This document shows, piece after piece, positions 43,636-52,268 of a stretch of 64,000 nt of DNA. Origin of the DNA: Sphingomonas sp. BGYR3 (GTDB taxonomy: Bacteria; Pseudomonadota; Alphaproteobacteria; Sphingomonadales; Sphingomonadaceae); assembly GCF_025153455.1 (NCBI RefSeq), contig NZ_JANZNT010000001.1, positions 2,056,001 to 2,120,000 of the forward strand. The letters run 5' to 3'. Position 1 is the first letter of the stretch. Each line of letters starts with the position of its first letter. The notes beneath the pieces are model-generated. The model did no database searches. It was not told where the DNA came from and saw nothing but the letters and a program-made list of their open reading frames with translations. The translations under genes were made by a program, and so were the position numbers.

Positions 43636-43945
43636 AGGTTTGGGTGCGCCCCGGCGATGATCCTGCTGTTCACGGGTTGATCTACACTGAGTTTGCCGGG
43701 ATCCCGTGGCAGGTCGGGCGAAGGGGATGGCTCTGCCCTTCGCCTCAGCCCCAACCGTCACCCTGGCCTGGTGCCGGGGTCCAGCTTGGGCAAGGCAAAA
43801 ATCATGGCAATGTTGGGTTTCGCGTGCTTCACCCTGGTCGATGCAGCGCGCGCTCTCCCGTCCGGTACCTCCTCCGTCGCGTGCCTGTCGCGTCGTTGAC
43901 ACCTTGCGCCAGAAACCGGGTCATTCTGTCAAAACTGTCAGCCGG
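43636..43945. other. Gene-free region
   Basis: The 310 bases between the small membrane protein and the convergent flavoprotein gene hold no convincing gene, strong hairpin or repeat that I can see. A long plus-strand frame crosses it only because the antisense of the next genes is open. Confidence 0.6.
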
Positions 43946-45133
43946 TCAGCGCCGCTCGGCCATCCCCTCCGCCGCGGCATGGGCGCTCGCCCAGGCCCAT
44001 TGGAAATTGTATCCGCCCAGCCACCCGGTGACGTCCACCGCCTCGCCAATGGCATAAAGGCCGGGCACGCCGCGCGCCTCCATCGTCCGCGACGACAGCC
44101 CGGCAGTGGCGATGCCGCCCGCCGTCACCTCGGCCTTGGCAAAGCCCTCCGTCCCGTTCGGCCGGAACAGCCAGTGCGCCAGCCGCTCGCCCGCCGCCGC
44201 CAGCGCGCGGTCGGTCTGCGCTGCCAGTTCGCCGGCCAGCGCCAGCCGTTCGGCCAGCACGGTGGCCAGCCGTTCGGGCAGCGCCTCGGCCAGCGCCTTT
44301 GCCACCGTCTGCCGGGGCCGCGCCCGCTTGGCCGCGACAAGCCAGTCGGCGGGCCGATCGGGCAGGAAATCGATGCCCACCGCCTCGCCATGCCGCCAAT
44401 AGCTGGATGCCTGCAGGATCGCGGGGCCGGACAGGCCGCGATGGGTGAAGAGCGCCGCCTCGCGGAACCGCGCCTTGCCCGCGCTTGCCTCCACGGGGGC
44501 TGCCACGCCGGACAGTTCGCGGAACAGCACATCGTCGCCGCCCAGCGTCAGGGGGACCAGCGCCGGGCGCGGCTCGACCACCTTCATCCCGAACCGGCGG
44601 GCCAAATCATAGGCATAGCCGCTCGCACCCAGTTTCGGGATGGCCGGGCCGCCGGTCGCGATCACCAGTTGCGGTGCGCTGACCCGGCGCCCGGCCAGCG
44701 ACAGGGTGAAGCAGCCATCGGCATGGCCCACCTCGCCCACCGCCTGACCCAGCGCCCAGTCGACGCCGCCCGCATCGCATTCGTCGCGCAGCATCGCCAC
44801 GATCTGTTTCGCCGACCCGTCGCAGAACAGCTGCCCCAGCGTCTTTTCATGCCAGGCGATGCCATGCCGGTCGATCAGTTCAACGAAATCGGCCGGGGTG
44901 TACCGCGCCAGCGCGGACTTGGCGAAATGCGGATTGGCCGACAGGTACCGGTCGGGCGCGGTGTGGATATTGGTGAAATTGCACCGCCCGCCACCGGAAA
45001 TCAGGATCTTTCGCCCCGGCGCGTCATTGTGATCGACCAGCAGGACGCGCACGCCCCGCTTGCCCGCCTCGGCAGCGCAGAACATGCCCGCCGCGCCTGC
45101 GCCCAGCACGATGGCGTCATAGGTATCGGTCAT
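43946..45133 (-). CDS. HI0933/YhiN-family flavoprotein
   Basis: The 395-residue protein is an FAD-binding oxidoreductase of the BaiN/HI0933 family: AIVLGAGAAGMFCAAEAGKRG at the N-terminus, then GRKILISGGGRCNFTN near residue 40, both strictly conserved, and LYAIGEAVDVTGWLGGYNFQWAWASA at the C-terminus. Some members reduce bile-acid intermediates; most have no known substrate. The start at 45133 overlaps the previous gene by four bases (ATGA), so the two flavoproteins are co-translated. Confidence 0.93.
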   Translation of the reverse strand: MTDTYDAIVLGAGAAGMFCAAEAGKRGVRVLLVDHNDAPGRKILISGGGRCNFTNIHTAPDRYLSANPHFAKSALARYTPADFVELIDRHGIAWHEKTLGQLFCDGSAKQIVAMLRDECDAGGVDWALGQAVGEVGHADGCFTLSLAGRRVSAPQLVIATGGPAIPKLGASGYAYDLARRFGMKVVEPRPALVPLTLGGDDVLFRELSGVAAPVEASAGKARFREAALFTHRGLSGPAILQASSYWRHGEAVGIDFLPDRPADWLVAAKRARPRQTVAKALAEALPERLATVLAERLALAGELAAQTDRALAAAGERLAHWLFRPNGTEGFAKAEVTAGGIATAGLSSRTMEARGVPGLYAIGEAVDVTGWLGGYNFQWAWASAHAAAEGMAERR

Positions 45134-46080
45134 CCCGCGTCGATGATCCGGTTGGCCAGCGCCCGGCCGGACAGCCACGCCGCCTCGATCCGCGGGCCGA
45201 TCAGCCAGTCGCCGCACGCGCCGATCCGCCGATCCGCGTCCCACATAGCCGCCCCGCCATGCCCGCCCGACCGGGCATATCGCCAGCGATGGGCGGTCAG
45301 CTGCAATGGCGGGGGCAGAGGCGATGCCGCATGGACCGCCAGTTCGGCCAGCAGCGCGTCCGCAATGGCGGGGGCGTCCTCCTCCAGATGCTCGGCCGAC
45401 CAGCCGGGCGATCCCTGCACCACCCACGCCTCCGGCCCCGTCCGGCCCGGCTTGGCGCTGTTGCGCGCGGCCCAGCCGATGGCGCCGGCATCGCGGATGG
45501 TGTCGGCCGGGATTGCGATGCCTTCGGGGAACGCCGCCATCATCGTCCAGCACGGGGCAGAGGGGGTCGCCTCTGCCGCGGCGGCAAGGTCCGGCAGATG
45601 CGGGCTGGCCAGCGCCGCCACCTGTTCTGCCGGCACCGCGATGACCACCGCGTCGAACGCCTGCGCCTCGCCCGCCCCGGTCAGCCGCCATCCGGCCCCG
45701 TCGGCGACCAGTGCGTCGATGCGCGTGCCCCAATGCACGTCATGCGCCGCCGCCATCGCCCGGATCACGGCGTTCATGCCCGGCGTACCGACCCAGGCAT
45801 CCGCGCCCGCAACCGGCCAGCGGGCGACCACGCCCGCCTGTGCCCACCCCTCGACCGCCGCGGCAAAGCCCGGATCGCGGGCGGTAAAATATTGCGCACC
45901 ATGGTCAAACTGGACCTCGGTGCCATCCGCGGCCCCTTCGGGCAGGGCCATGCGCCGGGTGCTCATCCGCCCGCCCGGTCCGCGCCCCTTGTCGAACAGG
46001 GTGACGGCATGGCCCGCCGCCGTCAGCGCGTCCGCCGCCGACAGACCCGCCATGCCCGCCCCGATGATCGCAATCCGCAT
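45130..46080 (-). CDS. Renalase-like FAD-dependent oxidoreductase
   Basis: The 316-residue protein starts MRIAIIGAGMAGLSAADALTAAGHAVTLFDKGRGPGGRMSTRR, the amine-oxidase/renalase dinucleotide fold with its GGRM motif, followed by FDHGAQYFTARD. The C-terminus has IGACGDWLIGPRIEAAWLSG. Bacterial renalases oxidise isomeric dihydro-NAD(P), and this could be such a repair enzyme, but that is inferred. It is the first gene of the two-flavoprotein operon; the ATG is at 46080. Confidence 0.9.
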   Translation of the reverse strand: MRIAIIGAGMAGLSAADALTAAGHAVTLFDKGRGPGGRMSTRRMALPEGAADGTEVQFDHGAQYFTARDPGFAAAVEGWAQAGVVARWPVAGADAWVGTPGMNAVIRAMAAAHDVHWGTRIDALVADGAGWRLTGAGEAQAFDAVVIAVPAEQVAALASPHLPDLAAAAEATPSAPCWTMMAAFPEGIAIPADTIRDAGAIGWAARNSAKPGRTGPEAWVVQGSPGWSAEHLEEDAPAIADALLAELAVHAASPLPPPLQLTAHRWRYARSGGHGGAAMWDADRRIGACGDWLIGPRIEAAWLSGRALANRIIDAG

Positions 46081-46142
46081 CTTTGCCCTTCGTCCTTTGG
46101 TCCAGCTTATCCCGGCACCCATCGCCACCTATATGGTCGCCC

Positions 46143-46496
46143 ATGGCACAGGTGACAGTCTGGTTCGATGGGGCTTGTCCGCTCTGTACGCGGGAAATTG
46201 CGCTGATGCGGCTGCTGGACCGGCGCGGGCGGATCAACTTTCTGGATGTCAGCGGGGATGCGCCCGCCGATTGCCCGGTGGACCGGGCCGAACTGCTCGC
46301 CCGGTTTCACGCGCGGGAGGGGGACCGGATGCTGTCCGGCGCCGCAGCCTTTGCCGCCATGTGGCGGGCGATCCCGCTCTTGCGGCCGCTGGGCGAGCTG
46401 GCGCGGGTGCCGCTGGTGCTGACGGGGCTGGAATGGCTGTACCGCCGGTTCCTGCGCATCCGGCCCCGCCTGCAACGCTGGGTGGCCGCGCGATGA
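46143..46496 (+). CDS. DCC-family thiol-disulfide oxidoreductase-like protein (DUF393)
   Basis: The 117-residue product has the DUF393 signature: VTVWFDGACPLCTREIALMRLLDRRGRINFLDV, with the DxxCPLC site of thioredoxin type. The C-terminal part contains GAAAFAAMWRAIPLLRPLG as in other members. Redox activity is likely but not proved for this family. The start at 46143 follows the divergent flavoprotein gene by 62 bases; it overlaps the next gene by four bases. Confidence 0.9.
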   Translation: MAQVTVWFDGACPLCTREIALMRLLDRRGRINFLDVSGDAPADCPVDRAELLARFHAREGDRMLSGAAAFAAMWRAIPLLRPLGELARVPLVLTGLEWLYRRFLRIRPRLQRWVAAR

Positions 46497-46990
46497 GGTG
46501 GCCGGACCCCGATCCGACCGCACCGGGGCAGGAAAGCGTGTGGGATTATCCCCGCCCGGCAGTGCTGCGGCCCAACACCCGCCACATCCTGATCCGCCAT
46601 CGGGGGCACGTGGTGGCGGAAACGCGCGGCGGGTTTCAGGTGCTGGAGACCAGCCATCCGCCGAGCTATTACCTGCCGCCCGATGCCATCGTGCCCGGCC
46701 TGCTGATCCCCAATCCCCGCCGGTCGATGTGCGAATGGAAAGGGCAGGCTCGATATTGGGACCTCGTCATCGGCAGCGAGCGGATGGAGGGCGTGGGGTG
46801 GAGCTATCCCAGCCCGACGCCCGCCTTTGCCGCGATGAAGGATCACATCGCATTCTATCCCGCGCCGTTCGACGAGGTTCGGGTGGACGGGGAACAGGTG
46901 ACGCCGCAACCGGGCGGGTTTTACGGCGGCTGGATCACCAGCCATGTGGCCGGACCGTTCAAGGGGCCGCCGGGGACCCAGTTCTGGTAA
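46493..46990 (+). CDS. DUF427 domain protein (long form)
   Basis: The 165-residue protein has a DUF427 core (LIRHRGHVVAETRGGFQVLETSHPPSYYLPPDAI; SMCEWKGQARYWDLVIGSE) with an extra C-terminal segment (GGFYGGWITSHVAGPFKG) lacking in the short form at 41839. It starts inside the DCC gene stop (ATGA). Its 3' end overlaps the convergent ABC gene by 32 bases, which is unusually long for this region. Function unknown. Confidence 0.9.
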   Translation: MRWPDPDPTAPGQESVWDYPRPAVLRPNTRHILIRHRGHVVAETRGGFQVLETSHPPSYYLPPDAIVPGLLIPNPRRSMCEWKGQARYWDLVIGSERMEGVGWSYPSPTPAFAAMKDHIAFYPAPFDEVRVDGEQVTPQPGGFYGGWITSHVAGPFKGPPGTQFW

Positions 46991-48509
46991 GCCGTTCGTC
47001 CAGCCAGGCCGCCGCCTGATCCGGGCTGCGCTTGTCGGTGTCGCGGTCGACCATCCAGTTGGCCTGTCGCATCGCCTCTACCGGAATCGCGCCGATCAGG
47101 GGACGCAGCGCCGCGACCAGCGCCGCATCGTCGGCCCGGCCGGGGGCGAGCATCAGGATCGCGTCATAGCCCGGAATGGCATGGCGCGGATCGGCCAGCA
47201 CCTTCAGGTCCTGCGCCGCGATCCGCCCATCGGAGGAAAAGGCAGAGATGACATCCGCCTGACGGCTTTCGATGGCACGATACATGAAGCTGGGGTTATA
47301 GGGTGTCGATAATTTGAACCGGATTGGATAGGCGCGGCGAACCGCCACCCATTCGGGCCGCTCCAGAAACTCGACATCGGTGGCAAAGGACAGGCGCGGC
47401 GATGCGGGCGCAAGGTCATCCAGGCTGTCGATGCCCATCCGCTCTGCATCCGCCCGCCGCATGGCAAAGGCATAGGCGTTTTCGAAGCCCAGCGGCCCCA
47501 GCAGCGTGACCGAATGGTCGCGGGCCGCCCATTGCCCGACACCGCGAACGATCGCCTCGCGCGAGGGAACGTCGCTGCGCCGCATCTCGTTGGTCCAGAT
47601 CGTGCCGGAATAATCGACATACAGGTCGATATCGCCGGATTTCAGCGCGGCGAACACGACGGCGGAGCCAAGCCCTTCGCGATAGCGGACCCGGTATCCC
47701 GCCGCCTGCAGCCGCTGTCCGATCAGCCGGGCGAGGATGAACTGTTCCGAAAACCCCTTTGCCCCGATGGTGACGACGCGGCCCTGCGCGGCGGGAAGCA
47801 GCGCGGGGGCCAGCGCCAGCAGCACCGCGCCCAGCATCGCCGCCAGCCCGCCCCACAGCATCCATCGCCGCCGCGCCCGCAAACCCCGTTCGATCAGCCC
47901 AAGCAGTGCATCCGCCGCCAGCGCCAGCCCGGCGGCCGCCACGCATCCGGCAAGGACGAGCGCCCAGTTCTGCGTCTGAAGCCCCGCAAAGATGAGATCG
48001 CCCAGGCTTGGCTGGCCGACGGTGGTGGACAGCGTCGCCGCGCCGATCGTCCACACCGCGGCGGTGCGGATGCCCGCCATGGCGATGGGGGCAACCAGCG
48101 GTGCCTCGACCAGTAGCAGTTTCTGCCACGCGGTCATGCCCATGCCGTCCGCTGCCTCGATCACCGCCGGGTCGAGGCCGGCAAGGCCAGTGACGATGTT
48201 CCGCAGGATCGGCAGCACGGCATACAACGTGAGCGCCAGCAGCGCGGGCAGAAATCCGAGCGCGGGCACGCCGCCGCCGACCAGCCCCGACAGTCCGGTC
48301 AGCACCGGATAAAAGAGCGCGAGCAGGGCAAGCGCCGGAATGGTCTGAACCAGGCTGGCAAGTCCAAGCGCGATCCGTGCCGCCCAGGGTCGCCGTGCGG
48401 CGACCACGGCCAGCGGCACGCTGACCATCAGGCCGAGCAGCAGCGCCGATCCGGCCAGGATCAGATGCTGGGCCGCAAGGTCCGGCACGCGGGCAAAGGC
48501 GCCGTTCAT
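46959..48509 (-). CDS. Fused ABC permease and substrate-binding protein (OpuC/EgtU type)
   Basis: One 516-residue chain holds an ABC permease (about 1-225, with the EAA-type loop GLDPAVIEAADGMGMTAWQKLLLVEAPLVAPIAMAGIRTA) and a substrate-binding domain of the OpuAC type (about 240-505, VTIGAKGFSEQFILARLIGQRLQAAG). This fused form occurs in quaternary-amine importers of the OpuC family and in the ergothioneine importer EgtU. The ligand cannot be read from sequence alone. It overlaps the ATPase gene upstream by four bases. Confidence 0.93.
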   Translation of the reverse strand: MNGAFARVPDLAAQHLILAGSALLLGLMVSVPLAVVAARRPWAARIALGLASLVQTIPALALLALFYPVLTGLSGLVGGGVPALGFLPALLALTLYAVLPILRNIVTGLAGLDPAVIEAADGMGMTAWQKLLLVEAPLVAPIAMAGIRTAAVWTIGAATLSTTVGQPSLGDLIFAGLQTQNWALVLAGCVAAAGLALAADALLGLIERGLRARRRWMLWGGLAAMLGAVLLALAPALLPAAQGRVVTIGAKGFSEQFILARLIGQRLQAAGYRVRYREGLGSAVVFAALKSGDIDLYVDYSGTIWTNEMRRSDVPSREAIVRGVGQWAARDHSVTLLGPLGFENAYAFAMRRADAERMGIDSLDDLAPASPRLSFATDVEFLERPEWVAVRRAYPIRFKLSTPYNPSFMYRAIESRQADVISAFSSDGRIAAQDLKVLADPRHAIPGYDAILMLAPGRADDAALVAALRPLIGAIPVEAMRQANWMVDRDTDKRSPDQAAAWLDERLTRTGSPAAP

Positions 48510-49282
48510 TCGCCCCGTTCCAGCGCGGCAAGCCGGTGCGCCTGTTCGCGCGGCACCGCGACCAGCGCGCCCGCCGCCGCCCCCGCCCTGCCTGCGATCA
48601 GATCGGCAGGCGAACCGTCGCCGACGATGCGCCCGCGGTCCATCACCAGCACCCGGTCGGCCAGCAGCAGCGCCTCTGCCATGTCGTGCGTGACCAACAG
48701 CGTGGTCAGCCCCAGCCGGTCGTGCAGCGCGCGGATGGCGCGGCCCAGCGTATCGCGGGTAACGGGATCCAGCGCGCCGAACGGTTCGTCCATCAATAAA
48801 ATGCGCGGGGCGGCGGCCAGCGCGCGGGCAATGCCGACCCGCTGTGCCTGTCCCCCCGAAAGGGCGGTCGCCGAACGGGAGGCGTAATCGGCGGGCAGAT
48901 CGACCAGGGCGAGCAGTTCGGCCACGCGATCGCCGGTCCGCCGCTGTCCCGCCAGACGCAGCGCCATCGCGATATTCTCCCCCACCGTCAGATGCGGGAA
49001 CAGGCCGATGTTCTGAAACACATAGCCGATGTTCCGGCGGAGCATGGCCGGGGCCTGACCGGCGATGTCGCGCCCGTCGATCCGCACCTGGCCAGCATCC
49101 GGCACGACCAGCCGGTTGATCGTTTTCAGCAGTGTCGATTTGCCGGACCCACTGGTCCCGACCAGCGCGACAAAGCTGCCCGCCGCGATATCCAGCGACA
49201 CCGCGTCCATCGCTGCGACCGTACCGTGCCGGCGGGTCACATCGGTCAGCGCGATGGCGGGGGGCGATGGGGTGGCCGGCAT
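48506..49282 (-). CDS. Quaternary-amine/ergothioneine-type ABC ATPase
   Basis: The 258-residue ATPase has Walker A (GTSGSGKSTLL), Q-loop (YVFQNIGLFPHLTVGENI), signature (LSGGQAQRVGIARAL), Walker B (ILLMDEPFGALD) and switch His (LVTHDMAEALLLADRV). The pattern is that of ProV/OpuCA/EgtV enzymes. No CBS domains follow, unlike ProV and OpuCA. It pairs with the fused permease-binding protein and completes a two-gene importer. The start at 49282 is chosen because sequence upstream lacks family character. Confidence 0.92.
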   Translation of the reverse strand: MPATPSPPAIALTDVTRRHGTVAAMDAVSLDIAAGSFVALVGTSGSGKSTLLKTINRLVVPDAGQVRIDGRDIAGQAPAMLRRNIGYVFQNIGLFPHLTVGENIAMALRLAGQRRTGDRVAELLALVDLPADYASRSATALSGGQAQRVGIARALAAAPRILLMDEPFGALDPVTRDTLGRAIRALHDRLGLTTLLVTHDMAEALLLADRVLVMDRGRIVGDGSPADLIAGRAGAAAGALVAVPREQAHRLAALERGE

Positions 49283-49422
49283 GGATGCGCGATTGTGGGG
49301 AAAAGCCCGGCCCACGTCAAAAGCCGACTTTGCCTGTGAGGGCCGGTCGGTATCCGGCGGGGGGCTTGGCGGCGGTGCCAGGCCGGGTCTAGGTTGGGGC
49401 AACAAAACAGAAGGCAGGAGGG

Positions 49423-50217
49423 ATGACCATGGCAAGGGATGCGCGTGCGATCTTCATCACCGGCGGCGCATCGGGCATCGGCCTTGCGACCGCGCGGCTG
49501 TTTGCCTCTCGCGGGTGGCGCGTCGGGCTGGCCGATGTGAACGAGGCGGCGCTGGTCGAGGCGCTGGCCGATTTTCCGCCCGGCACGGCCAGCACCTATC
49601 GGATGGATGTGCGCGAACCGGAACAATGGCGGGCAGCGCTGGCCGATTTCTGCGCCCTGAGCGGCGGGCGGCTGGACGTGCTGTTCAACAATGCCGGGAT
49701 TGCGGTGGGCGGGCCGATGCACGAAACATCGCTGGATGACCTGCACCGGCTGATCGACATCAATTTTACCGGAGTCGTTCATGGTGCGGTGCTCGCCTTT
49801 CCCTATCTGGTGAAAACGCCGGGTTCCTGCCTGCTCAACACCGCCTCTGCCGCCGCAATTTACGGGACGTCCGGCACGGCAGTCTATTCAGCGACGAAGT
49901 TTGCCGTGCGCGGCCTGACCGAATCGCTGGAGGGCGAATGGTACCGGGCGGGGATCAAGGTCCGATCGCTGATGCCCAGCTTTATCGAAACGCCGCTGCT
50001 GGACGCCAATGTCGTCGGGTCCAACGCCAATGTCCGCGAGCGGGTGCAGCGGGCGGGGCTGGAGCTGACGCCGGTCGAGCGGGTGGCCGAGGCGGCGTGG
50101 CGGGCCGTGCATGGCAAGGAGGTGCATACCGTGGTGGGCAAGACGGCCGAGCGGATGCAGTTCGCCGCCCGCTGGCTGCCCGGCAAGCTGCGGCGGCAGG
50201 CGCGCGGATCGTTGTGA
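49423..50217 (+). CDS. Short-chain dehydrogenase/reductase (SDR family)
   Basis: The 264-residue protein has the classical SDR motifs: TGGASGIGLATARLF (cofactor binding), LFNNAGIAVGG, the catalytic Ser in NTASAAAIYG and YSATKFAV with Tyr and Lys. An Asp-type acidic residue after the second strand (LADVNEAAL) suggests NAD(H). The substrate is unknown. The GGAGG ribosome site lies a few bases before the ATG at 49423. It overlaps a VOC gene by four bases. Confidence 0.92.
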   Translation: MTMARDARAIFITGGASGIGLATARLFASRGWRVGLADVNEAALVEALADFPPGTASTYRMDVREPEQWRAALADFCALSGGRLDVLFNNAGIAVGGPMHETSLDDLHRLIDINFTGVVHGAVLAFPYLVKTPGSCLLNTASAAAIYGTSGTAVYSATKFAVRGLTESLEGEWYRAGIKVRSLMPSFIETPLLDANVVGSNANVRERVQRAGLELTPVERVAEAAWRAVHGKEVHTVVGKTAERMQFAARWLPGKLRRQARGSL

Positions 50218-50585
50218 CCGATCAGGCGACACCCAACCTGCCGTCGCGCGATTTCGATACGACCATCGCCTTTTATGCGCCGCTGGGGTTCGCGGTGGCG
50301 TGGCGTGGCGGCGGCTGGATGATCCTGGAACGGGGCGCGATGACGCTGGAATTCTTTCCCTGGCCCGATCTTGATCCGGCGACGAGCAGTTTCGGCGCGT
50401 GCCTGCGGATGGACGATATCGAGCCGGTCTGCGCAGCGGCGCTGGCGGCGGGGGTGCCGGATGCGCGCGCCGGCTTTCCCCGGCTGCACCCGCCGACGCT
50501 GGATCCGGCATCGGGGCGGACGATCGGCTATCTGATCGATCCGGACGGCAGCCTGTTGCGGCTGATCCGCAACCCGGCGGATTAG
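50214..50585 (+). CDS. VOC family protein (bleomycin-resistance-like)
   Basis: The 123-residue protein is a glyoxalase/VOC fold unit: PNLPSRDFDTTIAFYAPLGFAVAWRGGGWMILERGAMTLEFF then GRTIGYLIDPDGSLLRLI. Such proteins bind metal ions or drugs such as bleomycin. The start is a GTG at 50214 overlapping the SDR stop (GTGA). Its 3' end overlaps the convergent phoD gene by four bases. Its partner role with the SDR is unknown. Confidence 0.88.
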   Translation: MTDQATPNLPSRDFDTTIAFYAPLGFAVAWRGGGWMILERGAMTLEFFPWPDLDPATSSFGACLRMDDIEPVCAAALAAGVPDARAGFPRLHPPTLDPASGRTIGYLIDPDGSLLRLIRNPAD

Positions 50586-52201
50586 GCCATGACGTTGCGG
50601 CCGCGCGCGACGGTTGCGCTGTGGCCCACCCGCCCCTTTGGCGAGCGGTCGCGGATCGTGTCCATGAACACCCAGTCGTTGCGGACGCTGTCGGAGTTCA
50701 GCGTCAGCTTCATATAGCCGCGCCGGCTGGTGTCGCACCATTTCAGTTCGGGATTGGTGTCGACCAGCGCACGGGCGACGACCGCTGGGTCGGCGGCAAG
50801 CGCGCCTTCATAGCCGGGCGAGGTGACCGAATGGCCGGCAAATTCGACCCCCGCAGGCTTGCCGTCCTGCGCCAGGTCATAGGCCCAGCCATTATGGCTG
50901 TCCCCCGCGATCACGACGAGGTTGGCGCCCATCGCCTGTGCCGATTTCAGGAACCGCGCCCGCGCCGCCGGATAGCCGCCCCAGGCATCGAAGTTGAGGG
51001 GCAGCCCCGCCTTTGACGCCATGATGCCAGCCATCACATATTGGCGGACATAATCGGGCGCATCCTTTGCCATCCACTCGATTGCGCTGGCGGGCGAGCG
51101 GGTCTGACCCATGATCGTGCCGAAACCGACCACCTGCCACCGGGTGCCGCCGCGCACCGATGCGGTCATGGCATCGGCCAGCCACGCCTCCTGCGGCAGG
51201 CCCATCATCGTGGCGGACGGGTCCATCCACGCGCCATCGCGGAATTCGGCAAGAGCCCGGGCCGGATCGGCGGCCTTGAACAGCGGGGCGATGTCCTTTT
51301 CCTGGGTCCGGGCGAGCACGCGGGTTTCGGTGCGGAACAGCGTGGCGAGCGAGCCGATCTGATAGCTGGCCCAAGGGGCATCGGACACGGGCAGCCATTC
51401 GCGATAGGCCTGAATCGCCATCGCCTTTCGCACGGCCCAGTCGCCCTCATTCCCCTGATGATTCTGGGCGCCGCCTTCCCAGCTGTCATTGGCAGTTTCG
51501 TGATCGTCCCATTGCAGAATCATCGGCTTTGCCGCGTGCAGCGCCATCAGGTCGGGGTCGGCGCGATAGCTGGCGATGCGCAGGCGATAATCGGCCAGCG
51601 TCAGAATCTCGTTCAGCGGCTGGGGAACGCGCGATGCGATCGCCTGGGCATCGGCGGGGTAATTGCCCTTCTGATACTCGTAATAATAATCGCCGAGATG
51701 GACGGTCAGGTCGATATCGTCGCGCGCGGCGGCATGGGCATAGGCGTTGAACCAGCCAAAGCCGATGTTGGAGCAGGAAAAGACGCCGATGCCATAATCG
51801 CGCACATCGCCGTCAGGCAGGGTGCGGGTGCGCCCGATCATCGAGATGCTGCCATCCGGCGCGATGAAGCGGTAATGATAGCGCGTACCGGGGGTCAGGC
51901 CCATCACCACCGCCTTGACCGTATGATCGCGCCAGGGGCCGGTGCTGACTTCCGCCCCGCCGGCGATGCGGGCGAAATCGGGCGTTTCCGACACCTCTAC
52001 CCGGATCTTCACCGCGCCGCCGCCCGATGGGACATAGCGGGCCCAGAACAGCATGTGCGTCTGGCCCGGCTCACCGCTGGCAACGCCGTGGGTAAAGCCA
52101 AGCTGCGATGCCTGTGCCTGCGCGATGCGCGGCAGGGCCAGCGCGCCGACGCCGAGCGTCGCGGACAGGATCAGGTGGCGGCGATCAAGGATCAGGGTCA
52201 T
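50582..52201 (-). CDS. phoD: Alkaline phosphatase D family protein (PhoD)
   Basis: The 539-residue protein has a Tat-like signal (RRHLILSATLGVGALALP with the twin Arg at 8-9), then a PhoD N-terminal domain (FTHGVASGEPGQTHMLFWARY) and the metal-binding phosphatase part (VHLGDYYYEYQKG, QWDDHETANDSWEGG, VIAGDSHNGWAYDL). It should hydrolyse phosphodiesters or phosphomonoesters in the periplasm, using Fe/Ca. It lies downstream of the glycosyltransferase. A hairpin abuts the start codon. Confidence 0.94.
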   Translation of the reverse strand: MTLILDRRHLILSATLGVGALALPRIAQAQASQLGFTHGVASGEPGQTHMLFWARYVPSGGGAVKIRVEVSETPDFARIAGGAEVSTGPWRDHTVKAVVMGLTPGTRYHYRFIAPDGSISMIGRTRTLPDGDVRDYGIGVFSCSNIGFGWFNAYAHAAARDDIDLTVHLGDYYYEYQKGNYPADAQAIASRVPQPLNEILTLADYRLRIASYRADPDLMALHAAKPMILQWDDHETANDSWEGGAQNHQGNEGDWAVRKAMAIQAYREWLPVSDAPWASYQIGSLATLFRTETRVLARTQEKDIAPLFKAADPARALAEFRDGAWMDPSATMMGLPQEAWLADAMTASVRGGTRWQVVGFGTIMGQTRSPASAIEWMAKDAPDYVRQYVMAGIMASKAGLPLNFDAWGGYPAARARFLKSAQAMGANLVVIAGDSHNGWAYDLAQDGKPAGVEFAGHSVTSPGYEGALAADPAVVARALVDTNPELKWCDTSRRGYMKLTLNSDSVRNDWVFMDTIRDRSPKGRVGHSATVARGRNVMA

Positions 52202-52202
52202 G

Positions 52203-52236
52203 GCAGGGGTCCCGGAACAAGGTTCCGATGCCCTGC
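52203..52236 (-). promoter_or_regulatory. Nested hairpin abutting the phoD start codon
   Basis: Outer arms GCAGGG/CCCTGC (52203-52208, 52231-52236) and inner arms CGGAAC/GTTCCG with a three-base loop lie directly before the phoD ATG. No good ribosome site is free outside the stem, so the structure could limit translation. It might also be a terminator of the upstream gene, but there is no T-run. Function inferred. Confidence 0.5.
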
Positions 52237-52268
52237 ACCCGCTTCATGTCGGGTTGATTACAGGCCGG

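Noticed and set aside
43706..46990. A 1094-residue plus-strand open frame
   Set aside because: It is the antisense of two well-supported minus-strand flavoprotein genes. Only its last 165 codons, from 46493, are a real DUF427 gene.
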